Shown here one piece after another: positions 7,566 to 15,968 of a stretch of 39,107 bases of DNA. Every line of letters begins with the position of its first letter. Within the stretch, counting starts at the first letter, position 1. The translations under genes were made by a program, and so were the position numbers. The notes beneath the pieces are model-generated. The model saw only the letters and a list, made by a program, of their open reading frames with translations. It did not search any database and had not been told where the DNA came from. The stretch is from Chryseobacterium gleum. Its GTDB lineage: Bacteria; Bacteroidota; Bacteroidia; Flavobacteriales_D; Crocinitomicaceae. The stretch spans positions 1 through 39,107 of the forward strand of contig CAMAXI010000019.1 of assembly GCA_945862165.1 (NCBI GenBank). Reading direction: 5' to 3'.

Positions 7566-8348
7566 ATGGAAATTTTTGACATCCAACAATTAAATGAACG
7601 TTTACCTGAAATTAAAGCGTCATTTCAAGCCAAGAAACCATTTCGCTATGTGGCAATTGATAATTTTTTACCAGAAACAATTGCAAATCAGATTCATGAT
7701 AACTATCCTGCAGTGAATTTTGGGGAATGGGATGGAACAACCTATTTGGATCAAAAAAATAAATTTCAGAAGTCAAAATTTGAAGAAGGTTCATTCATGC
7801 AAGAGGTATTTGATCAATTGAATGGTTCGGTATTTTGTGAATGGTTGGATCGTTTAGTAGTATTGGAAGAACCGTTAATGGGGGATCCCGATTTATTTGG
7901 AGGCGGATTACACCAATCCATTAATGGCGCTTTTTTAAATGTACATGTGGATTATAATATCCATCCTAAAACGCAATACCACAGACGCTTAAATGCAATT
8001 ATTTACTTGAATAAAGATTGGAAAGAAGAATACCAAGGACATAATGAATTGTGGGATTTTACCAATGGAAAAAAAGTGATGCTTGATAGAGTTGCTCCAA
8101 TTTTTAATCGTTGTGTGATTTTTGAAACCAACGAAATTTCTTATCATGGTCACCCAACACCTTTAAATACGCCCGAAGGTATAACGCGTAAATCTTTGGC
8201 AACCTATTATTACACCAAAGATCGCCCGGAACATGAAAAAGTATCTGACCACAATACGATTTATGTAAATACAGAAGGTTCTTTTGGACAGTGGAAACGA
8301 TTGATAGCAGGAGTAAAAGCATTTACGGAACGTACTTTTAAGAAGTGA
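7566..8348 (+). CDS. 2OG-Fe(II) oxygenase (prolyl 4-hydroxylase-like)
   Basis: 260 residues. The double-stranded beta-helix signature is present: HVD (His127, Asp129) binds iron, a distal His in SYHGHP (194 or 196) completes the facial triad, and Arg208 in TRKSLATYYYT binds 2-oxoglutarate. Proteins of this type hydroxylate amino acid or sugar substrates using O2 and 2-oxoglutarate, and in Bacteroidota they often sit among surface glycan genes. The following gene is a GT4 glycosyltransferase, so a role in cell-surface glycan or secondary product modification is plausible. No signal peptide. A TATATTTA box at 7535-7542 is a reasonable promoter, giving a leader of about 20 bases. Confidence 0.85.
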   Translation: MEIFDIQQLNERLPEIKASFQAKKPFRYVAIDNFLPETIANQIHDNYPAVNFGEWDGTTYLDQKNKFQKSKFEEGSFMQEVFDQLNGSVFCEWLDRLVVLEEPLMGDPDLFGGGLHQSINGAFLNVHVDYNIHPKTQYHRRLNAIIYLNKDWKEEYQGHNELWDFTNGKKVMLDRVAPIFNRCVIFETNEISYHGHPTPLNTPEGITRKSLATYYYTKDRPEHEKVSDHNTIYVNTEGSFGQWKRLIAGVKAFTERTFKK

Positions 8349-8461
8349 CGATATTTCAGCGACGAGTTACGGAAGCGACGAGTGACGATATGAGGCTTAG
8401 GAATTGAATTAATATTTAGATTCAATTTTTAATTAATCTCATTTTCAAATTTTCAAATTTG

Positions 8462-8469
8462 TACTTTTG
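8462..8469 (+). promoter_or_regulatory. -7 promoter box ending 5 bases before the glycosyltransferase ATG
   Basis: TACTTTTG is an exact TAnnTTTG match. Only CAGTC separates it from the ATG at 8475. Transcription in this phylum normally starts a few bases after the box, so the mRNA is predicted to be leaderless or nearly so. Confidence 0.65.
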
Positions 8470-8474
8470 CAGTC

Positions 8475-9749
8475 ATGCAGAAAAAACATATCCTTTTTGT
8501 TTCCTATGATGGGATGACCGATTCTTTGGGACAATCGCAAGTGTTGCCGTATATTCGTGAAATTTCAAAAAAAGATTATCGATATACCCTGATTAGTTTT
8601 GAGAAAGAAGCACGATACCAACAACATCATACGACAATTGAGAAAATATGCGCTGCTGCAGAAATTGAATGGATTCCGATATCTTATGCTGGAAGTATTC
8701 CAATTATCTCCACCATTTGGAATGTATATCGCTTAAAGAAAGCGGTGTTTAAATTACATAAACGTCGTCCGATTGATTTATTTCACAGCCGTAGTCATGT
8801 TCCTTCATTAGCTGCACATTCCTTATTTCTGAAGAAAAACGTACCGTTTTTGTTTGATATGCGTGGTTTTTGGGCAGATGAAAGAGTGGATGGTAAAGTT
8901 TGGGATTTAGCAAATTCTGTTTTCAAAAAGGTGTATACTTTTTTTAAGCGTAAAGAAATCGAATTTCTCATCGATGCGGGTGCTGTAATTTCTTTAACTG
9001 AAAATGGAAAAGAAGAAATTTTATCGTGGCAACACAAGCAAACAACGCCTCAAGCATTACGCGAAAAACAATTAGATATTTCGGTAATTCCTTGTTGTGT
9101 GGACACAGAACTTTTTAATCCAGAGAAAGTTACTATTGATCAACAAACGCAGTTAAGAACAAGTTTACATATTCAAGCAGATCAATTTGTACTTGGGTAT
9201 GTTGGTTCGATTGGAACTTGGTATATGTTACCCGAAATGTTAGATTTTTTCCAGGTATTAGAAAAATCCAACCCAACTGCTTTATTTTTATTTATAAGTA
9301 ATGAGGGGGATAAGGTAAAGGAACTCGCTGCGCAAAAAGGAATTTCGGAAGATAAAATTCGTGTCGTTTCTTGTTTGCATAGTCAGGTAGCAAGTTATAT
9401 TTCATTATTTACCGCTTCTATTTATTTTATTATACCAGCGTATTCCAAAAAAGCATCGTCTCCAACCAAACAGGCAGAATTAATGTCTATGGGAATTCCC
9501 GTAATCTGCAATGCTGGGGTAGGAGATTCTGATTTAATTGTCCAAAAACACAATGCAGGTTGGGTGGTAGATAATTTTACAGAAGCGAATTACCAGCTGG
9601 TTGTCGATGCCATCGAAAAAAGTGATTTTACTGAATTTTCAGAAATATCTCAAAGCTGTAAAGAGATTTTTGCACTGGAAAAAGGGGCTGCCATTTTTGA
9701 GACTAGTTATCGACAAATTTTACAAAAAAACGAGTCGAAATCTATTTAA
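8475..9749 (+). CDS. Family 4 glycosyltransferase
   Basis: 424 residues, GT-B fold. The N-terminal half has the Rossmann start (HILFVSYDGMTDSLGQSQ) and HSRSHVPSLAA. The C-terminal half has VLGYVGSIGTWYMLPEM and the donor-site block KQAELMSMGIPVICN, where the acidic residue contacts the nucleotide-sugar. These are hallmarks of GT4 retaining transferases that use NDP-sugars to build surface polysaccharide or glycolipid. No membrane segment. It follows the 2OG oxygenase gene by 126 bases but has its own promoter box. A short run of repeated GACGA-type sequence lies between the two genes (8345-8400). The specific sugar cannot be read from the sequence. Confidence 0.9.
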   Translation: MQKKHILFVSYDGMTDSLGQSQVLPYIREISKKDYRYTLISFEKEARYQQHHTTIEKICAAAEIEWIPISYAGSIPIISTIWNVYRLKKAVFKLHKRRPIDLFHSRSHVPSLAAHSLFLKKNVPFLFDMRGFWADERVDGKVWDLANSVFKKVYTFFKRKEIEFLIDAGAVISLTENGKEEILSWQHKQTTPQALREKQLDISVIPCCVDTELFNPEKVTIDQQTQLRTSLHIQADQFVLGYVGSIGTWYMLPEMLDFFQVLEKSNPTALFLFISNEGDKVKELAAQKGISEDKIRVVSCLHSQVASYISLFTASIYFIIPAYSKKASSPTKQAELMSMGIPVICNAGVGDSDLIVQKHNAGWVVDNFTEANYQLVVDAIEKSDFTEFSEISQSCKEIFALEKGAAIFETSYRQILQKNESKSI

Positions 9750-9770
9750 ATCAACTCGTTAATTTTTTTT
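9729..9770 (+). terminator. Terminator overlapping the glycosyltransferase stop
   Basis: AACGAGT (9729-9735) pairs with ACTCGTT (9754-9760), followed by AATTTTTTTT. The left arm is inside the last codons of the gene. Confidence 0.65.
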
Positions 9771-9804
9771 ATAAGAAGCAATTAAGATAATTTTAGTTCT
9801 CGTT

Positions 9805-10017
9805 TTAATTACACGTTAAAGTTCCACCATATTGTTGTGCATCTTCCTTTGCAGATTTTTCGTAATTTGAAATATCCTCATTCGTACCACATTTTTCTGT
9901 ATAATCTTTTAATACCTTGCCATTCGTATCTTTTACGACACAATGTGAACATTTACTGCAAGATACATTGAATAGGTTTAAACCGATTAAAACTATAATT
10001 CCTAAAATTTTTTTCAT
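9805..10017 (-). CDS. Small Cys-containing lipoprotein
   Basis: 70 residues. A signal peptide with a lipobox ending in NVSC precedes a short mature part with several cysteines (CSKCSHC near the lipidation site, then KCGT, and Cys near the end). It contains VKDTNGKVLKDY and KEDAQQYGGTLTC, a pattern seen in small Bacteroidota lipoproteins without known function. The Cys pairs may form disulfides or bind metal. It is the last gene of the minus-strand redox cluster, 38 bases after the cytochrome-type lipoprotein. Confidence 0.65.
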   Translation of the reverse strand: MKKILGIIVLIGLNLFNVSCSKCSHCVVKDTNGKVLKDYTEKCGTNEDISNYEKSAKEDAQQYGGTLTCN

Positions 10018-10055
10018 AATATTTATGTTAAATGAGATTGGTAATTTATACTATA

Positions 10056-10409
10056 TTAGTTGTTTAACTTTCCTTGCGAAATCCAGCAGGAGAATTTCTT
10101 AATAATATCTGCGGATAATTTCCCTGCAGGCGGCATGGAGCCATCATTTATCGCATTTAGGGAACTAGTAGCATATTTAGAAACGTTAGCATAGGTACTC
10201 AAATTTATACCTGCACTTGCTTGGTTAGAATTATGACAACTAGTACAATTGGCACTCATCATTGGTGCTATATCTGTTTTGTAGGAAATTGTAGCACAGT
10301 CAGTAGGTGTTGTGGTAGTTGTGTTTGTAGTTATAGTCTCTTTTTTTTGACAAGAAAGTAGAAAACTAAATACAATTGTACTGAAAACAGTAATAGATTT
10401 TTTGTTCAT
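10056..10409 (-). CDS. Cytochrome c-type lipoprotein (CXXCH)
   Basis: 117 residues. The signal peptide has a lipobox with Cys20 (FLLSC), followed by a Thr-rich linker. A single haem site CTSCH sits at 55-59, and GSMPPAGKLS further on could supply the axial Met. Periplasmic electron carrier, membrane-anchored by lipid. Related in layout to the lipoprotein at 13142-13519, but with the standard CXXCH spacing. It lies downstream of a di-haem peroxidase remnant, to which it may once have delivered or accepted electrons. Confidence 0.8.
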   Translation of the reverse strand: MNKKSITVFSTIVFSFLLSCQKKETITTNTTTTTPTDCATISYKTDIAPMMSANCTSCHNSNQASAGINLSTYANVSKYATSSLNAINDGSMPPAGKLSADIIKKFSCWISQGKLNN

Positions 10410-10461
10410 TTTAATGGTGTTATTAGTTAAACCTATAACGTAAAGTATTGTTATTGGTTAC

Positions 10462-10578
10462 TTATTTTATTACCGGTTCCGCATACATCGGATTCCCGAT
10501 AAAAGTATAATCGCTCAATGTTTTCAGAAAAGTGATAATTGCTTGTTGTTCTTCTTTGGAAAGATTTTTAGTATTATT
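10462..10578 (-). pseudogene. C-terminal remnant of a di-haem cytochrome c peroxidase
   Basis: On the minus strand an open stretch of 38 codons, too short to be called by length, reads LSKEEQQAIITFLKTLSD and then YTFIGNPMYAEPV before the stop at 10462. This matches the usual C-terminal end of CcpA/MauG-type di-haem peroxidases (a D/E-E-x-x-x-I-x-x-F-L-x-x-L helix, then a short NPxF-like tail). The frame hits a stop immediately upstream at 10579, where a hairpin repeat begins. The rest of the gene is absent. In related clusters MbnP-like lipoproteins are accompanied by such a peroxidase, so this is a decayed partner. Confidence 0.65.
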
Positions 10579-10581
10579 TTA

Positions 10582-10650
10582 TTGTCTCAATTGCGCTCAG
10601 TCCAACGATAATATTATGTCAGACTGAGCGCTCCTGATAGCTATCGAGAC
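10582..10650. repeat. Hairpin repeat replacing the peroxidase gene body
   Basis: GCGCTCAGT (10593-10601) pairs with ACTGAGCGC (10623-10631), followed by the self-complementary GATAGCTATC (about 10636-10645). Composition differs from the neighbouring coding DNA. It sits exactly between the peroxidase remnant and the T9SS gene. Confidence 0.55.
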
Positions 10651-10655
10651 GAGGT

Positions 10656-13049
10656 CTATTCGATAATCAATTTTTGAACATGTGTTCCAACTTCCGAAGT
10701 CGCGTATACAAAATACACTCCTTTTTCGAATGTTGTATTTACTTCGAATTGTGTTGTATTTGCCTTTTCGATTTCTTTCACTAACATTCCTAATTCGTTG
10801 TAAATAAGAATGTTGTTTACTAGCGTAGAAGTATTAATCGTAAAATTTCCTTTGCTTGGGTTTGGGTATACTTGGAACATAGTTTCAGTAGATAATTCTG
10901 AAATACTAGCACAAGATTCTTTTATTAAAACAATAGAATCTCTACTTGTAACTCCATTTTTATCCGTAATCTCTACCCAATAATTACCTGCTGCTAAATT
11001 TGTTAAGGACAACGTGGTATCCCCAGTATTCCATTTAATTTTGTAAGGTGCAGCTGGAGCAGTAAAGCTTGTTCCTCCTGTAAAAGCGAAACTTAATTGA
11101 CCTCCTTTATTATCACAAGCAGCAGCTTTCACTTCTTGGAAAGCAACATTTAACGGAACTTCCGATAAGGCATTGGAATAGATACAATTGTTTTCTGTTG
11201 TGACAAATACGCGTTCTCCAGCAAAACCAATTTTGTTCACGTCTGTGAAACTTGGTAAGTTGAATTGGTTTCCTCCTCTTTCCCATGTTTTACCTTCGTC
11301 AGATGTAGCTAATAATCCACCTTTGTAAGAAGCAAATACATAACCACCATAATTACTTAACGCTTGGATAGCATCCCCGTCTAAGCCTAATAATGTTGTA
11401 TGATCAATGGATGTTTCAGCAGTAGCTTTCCAGTCGATATTGTGGATATCCGAAACATAAACACCACCATGATGCGCACCTACATATACATTTGTACCCA
11501 ATGCGGTAATACTTGTTAAATGATCTGTTGGTAGATTTTTATTGATGTCTTTCCATTCACCGCTACCTTCTGGTTTCACAAACGCACCTTGTCCGTGAGC
11601 AGCTAAGTATACTTTACCTCCTAAGAAAGCTAATGAAACTGGTTCTATACCCTGTGGAAGTCCACCCATGATTAACGCCCACTCATTTGTCCCATTAGAT
11701 TGCCAAATATTACCGCTAGCACATACTACATAAACAAACCCTTTGGAAGCAAATACTTTTTTAATAGACATGCTCATTAATCCAGAATTAAATGGACTCC
11801 AAACTTTACCGGAATCTACACTTACAAATACACCTGCATTTTCAGTAACAGCAAACACTTTAGAACCAAAAATCGCTAGTTCATTTACATGTAAACTGTC
11901 TGTTAATCCTTTATTTGCGCGTGAGTATGAAGTTGCAAGATTTTTAGTAACGAAAACACCTTTTTCAGTAGCTACATAAATCAATGGAGAACCATTAGTT
12001 GCTAGAGCCGAAGTTTTTAAATTGTTGAATCCTGTATTCGCATCTCCCCAAGCAAGTGTTTGCGGGTTTACAATTTTAAAAATTCCTTTATTTTCTGTTC
12101 CTGCAATTCCTGATTTTTTAAAAAGCGTAACCACATGTACATTTACATCAGTAGGTAAACCATTATTGAATTCCATCCAGAAAATTTGTTTGGAGGAAGA
12201 ACGTTGAACACCTTTGTTTGTTGCTACATACCAAAATTCTCCATTGTTCGAAATTGAATTTATGACCCCATTAGAAGGTGTGGATACTTTGTTATATAGT
12301 GCAGTAATCGATGATTTAGCAGCACTCAACACGAATAATCCTGAAGCGTTTGCAAGCATTAATTCGTCGGTACTTTTATTGTAGGAAAAGGAAGCTTTAT
12401 CTAGAACGTTTTCTGTATTGGTGTCATTTAAAGCAGTCCAATTTGTTCCTTGGTTGTCGGAGTAATAAACACCTTTTCCTTCTACTAATACAAAAACTCT
12501 TGAGCCAGCTAATTCAATTCCAGCAACTTTTTTCCCAGCAAATGCAAGTCCCGTTACTTCTGTCCAGTTAGCTCCTAAATCGGTTGATTTAAAGATTTTA
12601 CCTGTACTTGTACCTGCAATCAAGGTGTTTGCATCCAATGCGATCACAGATGTAATGTTTAAATCTGTTAAACCTTTATTGATTTTTACCCAATAGCGGT
12701 CAGATCCAACCTTACCAGAAAAACGGAAGATTCCACTATCTGCAGTTGCTGCAATCGCATATTTTCCTGTGTGTGCTAAGGAAACGATTTTCCCGCTTTT
12801 TAAACCTACTGGTCTAGCTGACCAATTTGAAAGGATAGAGTCATTTACAACAACTGCACCTTTTGTCCAGGTTGCAGCATATACTCCTCCGTTTGCGGTA
12901 CCAACATAAATGGTATCTTTTTGAATTACATAGGAAGTAACCGTTCCTCCTCCGAATGGTCCTTTCGAACCAAAATGTGCTAATGCCGAAGTAGCTGTAA
13001 GTGCTACTGCTGTAAGCGCCAGTCCTAATTTTGTTATTATTTTTTTCAT
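10656..13049 (-). CDS. Secreted beta-propeller protein with T9SS sorting domain
   Basis: 797 residues. A signal peptide (about 1-24, ending ALAHF) leads into a long repeat region of sortilin/BNR-type blades, with recurring GxxxVYAAT, STDLGANWTEV, SVDSGKVWSPF and TSDEGKTWERGG motifs, probably making one or two beta-propellers. Around 640-712 an Ig-like SprB-type repeat follows (AAPYKIKWNTGDTT, NYWVEITDKNGV). The last 75 residues are a type A T9SS C-terminal domain (QVYPNPSKGNF to the end), which directs export across the outer membrane and surface attachment. It sits inside the MbnP/cytochrome cluster, so an extracellular role linked to metal or redox chemistry is possible but unproven. Confidence 0.9.
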   Translation of the reverse strand: MKKIITKLGLALTAVALTATSALAHFGSKGPFGGGTVTSYVIQKDTIYVGTANGGVYAATWTKGAVVVNDSILSNWSARPVGLKSGKIVSLAHTGKYAIAATADSGIFRFSGKVGSDRYWVKINKGLTDLNITSVIALDANTLIAGTSTGKIFKSTDLGANWTEVTGLAFAGKKVAGIELAGSRVFVLVEGKGVYYSDNQGTNWTALNDTNTENVLDKASFSYNKSTDELMLANASGLFVLSAAKSSITALYNKVSTPSNGVINSISNNGEFWYVATNKGVQRSSSKQIFWMEFNNGLPTDVNVHVVTLFKKSGIAGTENKGIFKIVNPQTLAWGDANTGFNNLKTSALATNGSPLIYVATEKGVFVTKNLATSYSRANKGLTDSLHVNELAIFGSKVFAVTENAGVFVSVDSGKVWSPFNSGLMSMSIKKVFASKGFVYVVCASGNIWQSNGTNEWALIMGGLPQGIEPVSLAFLGGKVYLAAHGQGAFVKPEGSGEWKDINKNLPTDHLTSITALGTNVYVGAHHGGVYVSDIHNIDWKATAETSIDHTTLLGLDGDAIQALSNYGGYVFASYKGGLLATSDEGKTWERGGNQFNLPSFTDVNKIGFAGERVFVTTENNCIYSNALSEVPLNVAFQEVKAAACDNKGGQLSFAFTGGTSFTAPAAPYKIKWNTGDTTLSLTNLAAGNYWVEITDKNGVTSRDSIVLIKESCASISELSTETMFQVYPNPSKGNFTINTSTLVNNILIYNELGMLVKEIEKANTTQFEVNTTFEKGVYFVYATSEVGTHVQKLIIE

Positions 13050-13141
13050 TTTTAAGTTTTTTATTTAAATTTTTCAATGTGATTTCGACTCCGCTGAACC
13101 TGACATTGAAAAAGTGTTTAGGTTTCGACAGGCTCTCGAAG

Positions 13142-13519
13142 TCAATTGTTTTTTGCTTTTTGTTCGATCCATTTTAAGATTCGGTCCGTCGTACATTTAC
13201 CCAACTTACCATTTGGAGGCATTGGGTTTGTAATGGAAGTCATCGAAGTATAGAGCAAACTTGCTTTTGGATGCACTGTGTCTAAATAGCCACTTTTTGA
13301 ATCCGTTAAATTTGCATAAGCAACAGATGCTTCTAAATTCAACGTTCCCGCCGGTTTTGTTCCCGCATGACACCCGGATGTAGCGCAATTCGTATTGAAA
13401 ATTGGCTGAATGTCTTTTTGAAAAGAAACCGTTGCAGGTGTTGTACACACGTCTTCCATCTTTGCTTTCGTGCACGAGAACAAGGATGTAAGAGCAAGAA
13501 GTACAGCGAATTTAGACAT
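13142..13519 (-). CDS. Cytochrome-type lipoprotein with CX4CH motif
   Basis: 125 residues. Lipobox Cys16 (SLFSC). The putative haem site is NCATSGCH: Cys45, Cys50, His51, four residues between the cysteines instead of two. The context IQPIFNTNC and the later PMPPNGKL are the normal neighbours of the haem motif in small Bacteroidota cytochromes, so this is likely a variant CX4CH c-type site or a site that no longer binds haem. It follows the MbnP-like gene by 11 bases (same operon). The region between it and the T9SS gene (13050-13141) carries short TTTCGAC-containing repeat sequence. Confidence 0.8.
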   Translation of the reverse strand: MSKFAVLLALTSLFSCTKAKMEDVCTTPATVSFQKDIQPIFNTNCATSGCHAGTKPAGTLNLEASVAYANLTDSKSGYLDTVHPKASLLYTSMTSITNPMPPNGKLGKCTTDRILKWIEQKAKNN

Positions 13520-13530
13520 GCGTTCTGTTT

Positions 13531-14316
13531 TTAATTTTCGTAAATAAATAGTTTCTGGATGTTTTTCTTCAACGTTTCCACGATTGGCAATGTGTTGTCC
13601 GCTTTTGTCTTAACATGCAAATTCGCATTGTTGGAAAGTTGGATTCCCTCAAACAAGCGATCGTATTCGATCTTCATGTGCACATATCCTACAACATCTT
13701 TGTAGATGGTAAAGTTTTGAGCAGGCATCTCGATTTGAATCAAGTTAGCATTGGTGCCAATTTTGTACTCAAACGGAACTTTATCCCCTGTTTTAGCAAC
13801 GGTTGTGTCTATACTACCGGAAAAATTCAAGAATGCATATCCATCTGGTTGTGCTGAAGAAGAAAACCACATTTCGGGTTGATTTAACAAATTAGCATAC
13901 CCAGTAGTAGAAGCTTCTAAAGCATTCACGGTTGGAGATAACCCTACCTTGAATCGCACAGTTTTATAATTTCCAACAGGAACATCGCCAATAATTACAC
14001 TTTCCGATTCGAACACTTTTAATACACCATTAGTTGGAACATTGTAATACGAACCATCTAATTTAACAACTTGAATGTCTGAAATATAAATTTGTGCCAT
14101 ATCCAAGGAAATCATGCGACCGTCAGGCATCATCATTTCGATACCATAAGCATCTACTTCGTTTTCACCAATAAAAGTATGTAAGTGAAATTTTAGTTGC
14201 CCAGTTGGTATGGATTCCGTTGGAGTAGTTGGAGTAGGAGTGGGATCTACTTTTTTACAGGATGTAAAAAGCGAGAAGCTAACTAATACCATTAAAATTC
14301 CGAATGTATACTTCAT
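13531..14316 (-). CDS. MbnP-like periplasmic lipoprotein (copper-linked)
   Basis: 261 residues. Signal peptide with lipobox Cys20 (LFTSC) and a Pro/Thr linker. The body shows MbnP-family features: LKFHLHTFIGENEV near the start, ISLDMAQIYISDIQVV, VGNYKTVRFKVGLSPTVNA, and a Trp-containing block EMWFSSSAQPDGYAFLNF. In characterised MbnP proteins a Trp is oxidised to kynurenine by the di-haem enzyme MbnH to create a copper site. Here the MbnH-like gene survives only as a remnant at 10462-10578. The gene starts 9 bases after the outer membrane protein gene, so they are cotranscribed. The assignment rests on motif memory. Confidence 0.75.
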   Translation of the reverse strand: MKYTFGILMVLVSFSLFTSCKKVDPTPTPTTPTESIPTGQLKFHLHTFIGENEVDAYGIEMMMPDGRMISLDMAQIYISDIQVVKLDGSYYNVPTNGVLKVFESESVIIGDVPVGNYKTVRFKVGLSPTVNALEASTTGYANLLNQPEMWFSSSAQPDGYAFLNFSGSIDTTVAKTGDKVPFEYKIGTNANLIQIEMPAQNFTIYKDVVGYVHMKIEYDRLFEGIQLSNNANLHVKTKADNTLPIVETLKKNIQKLFIYEN

Positions 14317-14325
14317 AATTCCACA

Positions 14326-15387
14326 TTAAAAAGAATAGCTCCAAGAAGCTATCCAGGTTTGATTTAACTTGTTTTGAATTCCTTTCCAATGTTGGTAAAT
14401 TGGTAATCCTGCTTCAATAGCAATACGATGATTCGCAATGAATCCTTCTTCGAATTGATACGAGAGACCAAGATGTCCTTGCACACGTGTACCGCCATAA
14501 TTGTTTGGATTTGCAGATATTTCATTGTAAGCATAGATACTTTTGTCAGTACCACGTAATGCAGACATCCAATTTCCTTCTACACGAATCGTACTACCGA
14601 AACTTTTCCACCAATTATACCCCAACCAAGCAGTTGTATTTAGTTCATTGCCATACCGATATCCTACTGAGTTTACAAATGGACGAATAGTTCCTTGTGC
14701 TTGAACACTATATGCTAGTTTATCTTTTTGATACACAAAGGTGATTCCTGGTTGAAAATCAATCGTTCCAGAACCTAATTGCATCATGTAAGGTAAACGA
14801 GAATTAGGATAGAACATATCCTCTGCAAGACCTTTTTGTTGAATCGATCCAGTCGGAATAGACGCTCCGAAATTTGCTACAAGTTGCGTACGTTCATTTT
14901 TTACAATGCCATATAGTAACTGTAATTTCGTGTCACCTAAGCCTTGGGTGTTCATCTCCATGGTGGAAGCGGAAGACATAGGTACGCCATTCATCATATG
15001 ATTATGCCCTGCCAACATGTGCATATCCATCTTCGTTGCAAGGTGGTTAAACATCACCATGGCAGTAAGTCGATCTGTAAGTCCAACCATTCCCATTACC
15101 ATGTGCATATCCATTTGCATGGAAGGGGTATGTGCTATATAGGAAGTATAGATTGCCAAATCAGCAATTGAATTACTTCCTTGCATGGGTGTTCCCATAC
15201 CCATTTGCATATAGCGATAACTCACCATCCATTCATTTTTAGGATGCACATGACTAATCATAACACCTGCAGGTGTTAAATTACGTATGCAATGACACGA
15301 TGCATCGCATGTTACGCTGTCTTCTTGTGCACGAAATAAAAAGTGGATGCACAGAAATACAACGAGGCAAAGTTGTTTTAAAAACAT
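14326..15387 (-). CDS. Met/His-rich outer membrane beta-barrel protein
   Basis: 353 residues. Signal peptide to about residue 20 (LFRAQ). The mature N-terminus has CDASCHC. Residues 55-150 hold unusual Met/His clusters (YMQMGMGTPM, MQMDMHMVMGM, KMDMHMLAGHNHMM), a composition typical of Cu(I)/Cu(II)-binding periplasmic and outer membrane proteins. The rest alternates in beta-barrel fashion and ends in an aromatic residue (SWSYSF), as outer membrane proteins do. It may be related to the MetA-pathway/transporter barrel group. Operon partner of the MbnP-like gene. Metal specificity is inferred only from composition and context. Confidence 0.75.
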   Translation of the reverse strand: MFLKQLCLVVFLCIHFLFRAQEDSVTCDASCHCIRNLTPAGVMISHVHPKNEWMVSYRYMQMGMGTPMQGSNSIADLAIYTSYIAHTPSMQMDMHMVMGMVGLTDRLTAMVMFNHLATKMDMHMLAGHNHMMNGVPMSSASTMEMNTQGLGDTKLQLLYGIVKNERTQLVANFGASIPTGSIQQKGLAEDMFYPNSRLPYMMQLGSGTIDFQPGITFVYQKDKLAYSVQAQGTIRPFVNSVGYRYGNELNTTAWLGYNWWKSFGSTIRVEGNWMSALRGTDKSIYAYNEISANPNNYGGTRVQGHLGLSYQFEEGFIANHRIAIEAGLPIYQHWKGIQNKLNQTWIASWSYSF

Positions 15388-15566
15388 CCTTTGAATATTG
15401 ATTTACGAAAAAGGGATTTATTGGATGAACTTCAGAGTATCATTGAGTTTCAACCTAGGTTTACGATCTAACAATAGAACGTAACACGTATTAAGTATTT
15501 CGAATAACCAATTTTTTATACCATAATTATATGATATGAAGACAGGTCAAACTTAATACGAAGTAA

Positions 15567-15956
15567 TTAAACTGTTGGTGGGTGGAATATTTCCATTAAA
15601 TGAGCATCAGAGCGCGCTTCTGAGTATGCGTAATGATTGTTTGTGCTATAAGATTGAATTGGATAAACAAATGAAATCGCTTCGTTAATTTGTGCAGCAA
15701 TTTCTACACTCTCTACTTTGAATTTTTGTGTTTCAGAAGTAGATTTTTCTTGTTTATCTTGTTTTGCGAATTGTTTTGCTAAATGACATTTACCATTACA
15801 ATTCATTTTTGGTTTTGCTTTATTTTCACAAAATTGTTTTGTGATTTCCGCTTGGTTTACCAAATAATTCACAAATAAAGCGCCTTTAATCAGCGAGTTG
15901 GACAACAAAATACCGACCATAACTAACAAAAAAATTTTGTAGAATGCTTTATTCAT
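15567..15956 (-). CDS. Cys-rich membrane-anchored protein of the metal/redox cluster
   Basis: 129 residues. One N-terminal hydrophobic helix (residues 5-30), probably a membrane anchor or uncleaved signal. The periplasmic part has Cys43, then MNCNGKCHL with Cys53, Cys57 and His58, a plausible metal site. The rest is Lys/Gln-rich and ends with a His-containing tail (DAHLMEIFHPPTV). This short protein type recurs in Bacteroidota next to metal-related outer membrane genes, but I know no assigned function. First gene of the cluster; its promoter box ends 4 bases before the ATG. Confidence 0.75.
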   Translation of the reverse strand: MNKAFYKIFLLVMVGILLSNSLIKGALFVNYLVNQAEITKQFCENKAKPKMNCNGKCHLAKQFAKQDKQEKSTSETQKFKVESVEIAAQINEAISFVYPIQSYSTNNHYAYSEARSDAHLMEIFHPPTV

Positions 15957-15960
15957 GGTG

Positions 15961-15968
15961 CAAATGTA
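15961..15968 (-). promoter_or_regulatory. -7 promoter box 4 bases before an ATG
   Basis: TACATTTG on the minus strand, an exact TAnnTTTG match, then CACC and the ATG at 15956. Predicts a leaderless transcript for the metal/redox cluster. Confidence 0.65.

Noticed and set aside
8345-8400. GACGA-type direct repeats between the oxygenase and glycosyltransferase genes
   Set aside because: Only a few short imperfect copies; too little to call a repeat element.
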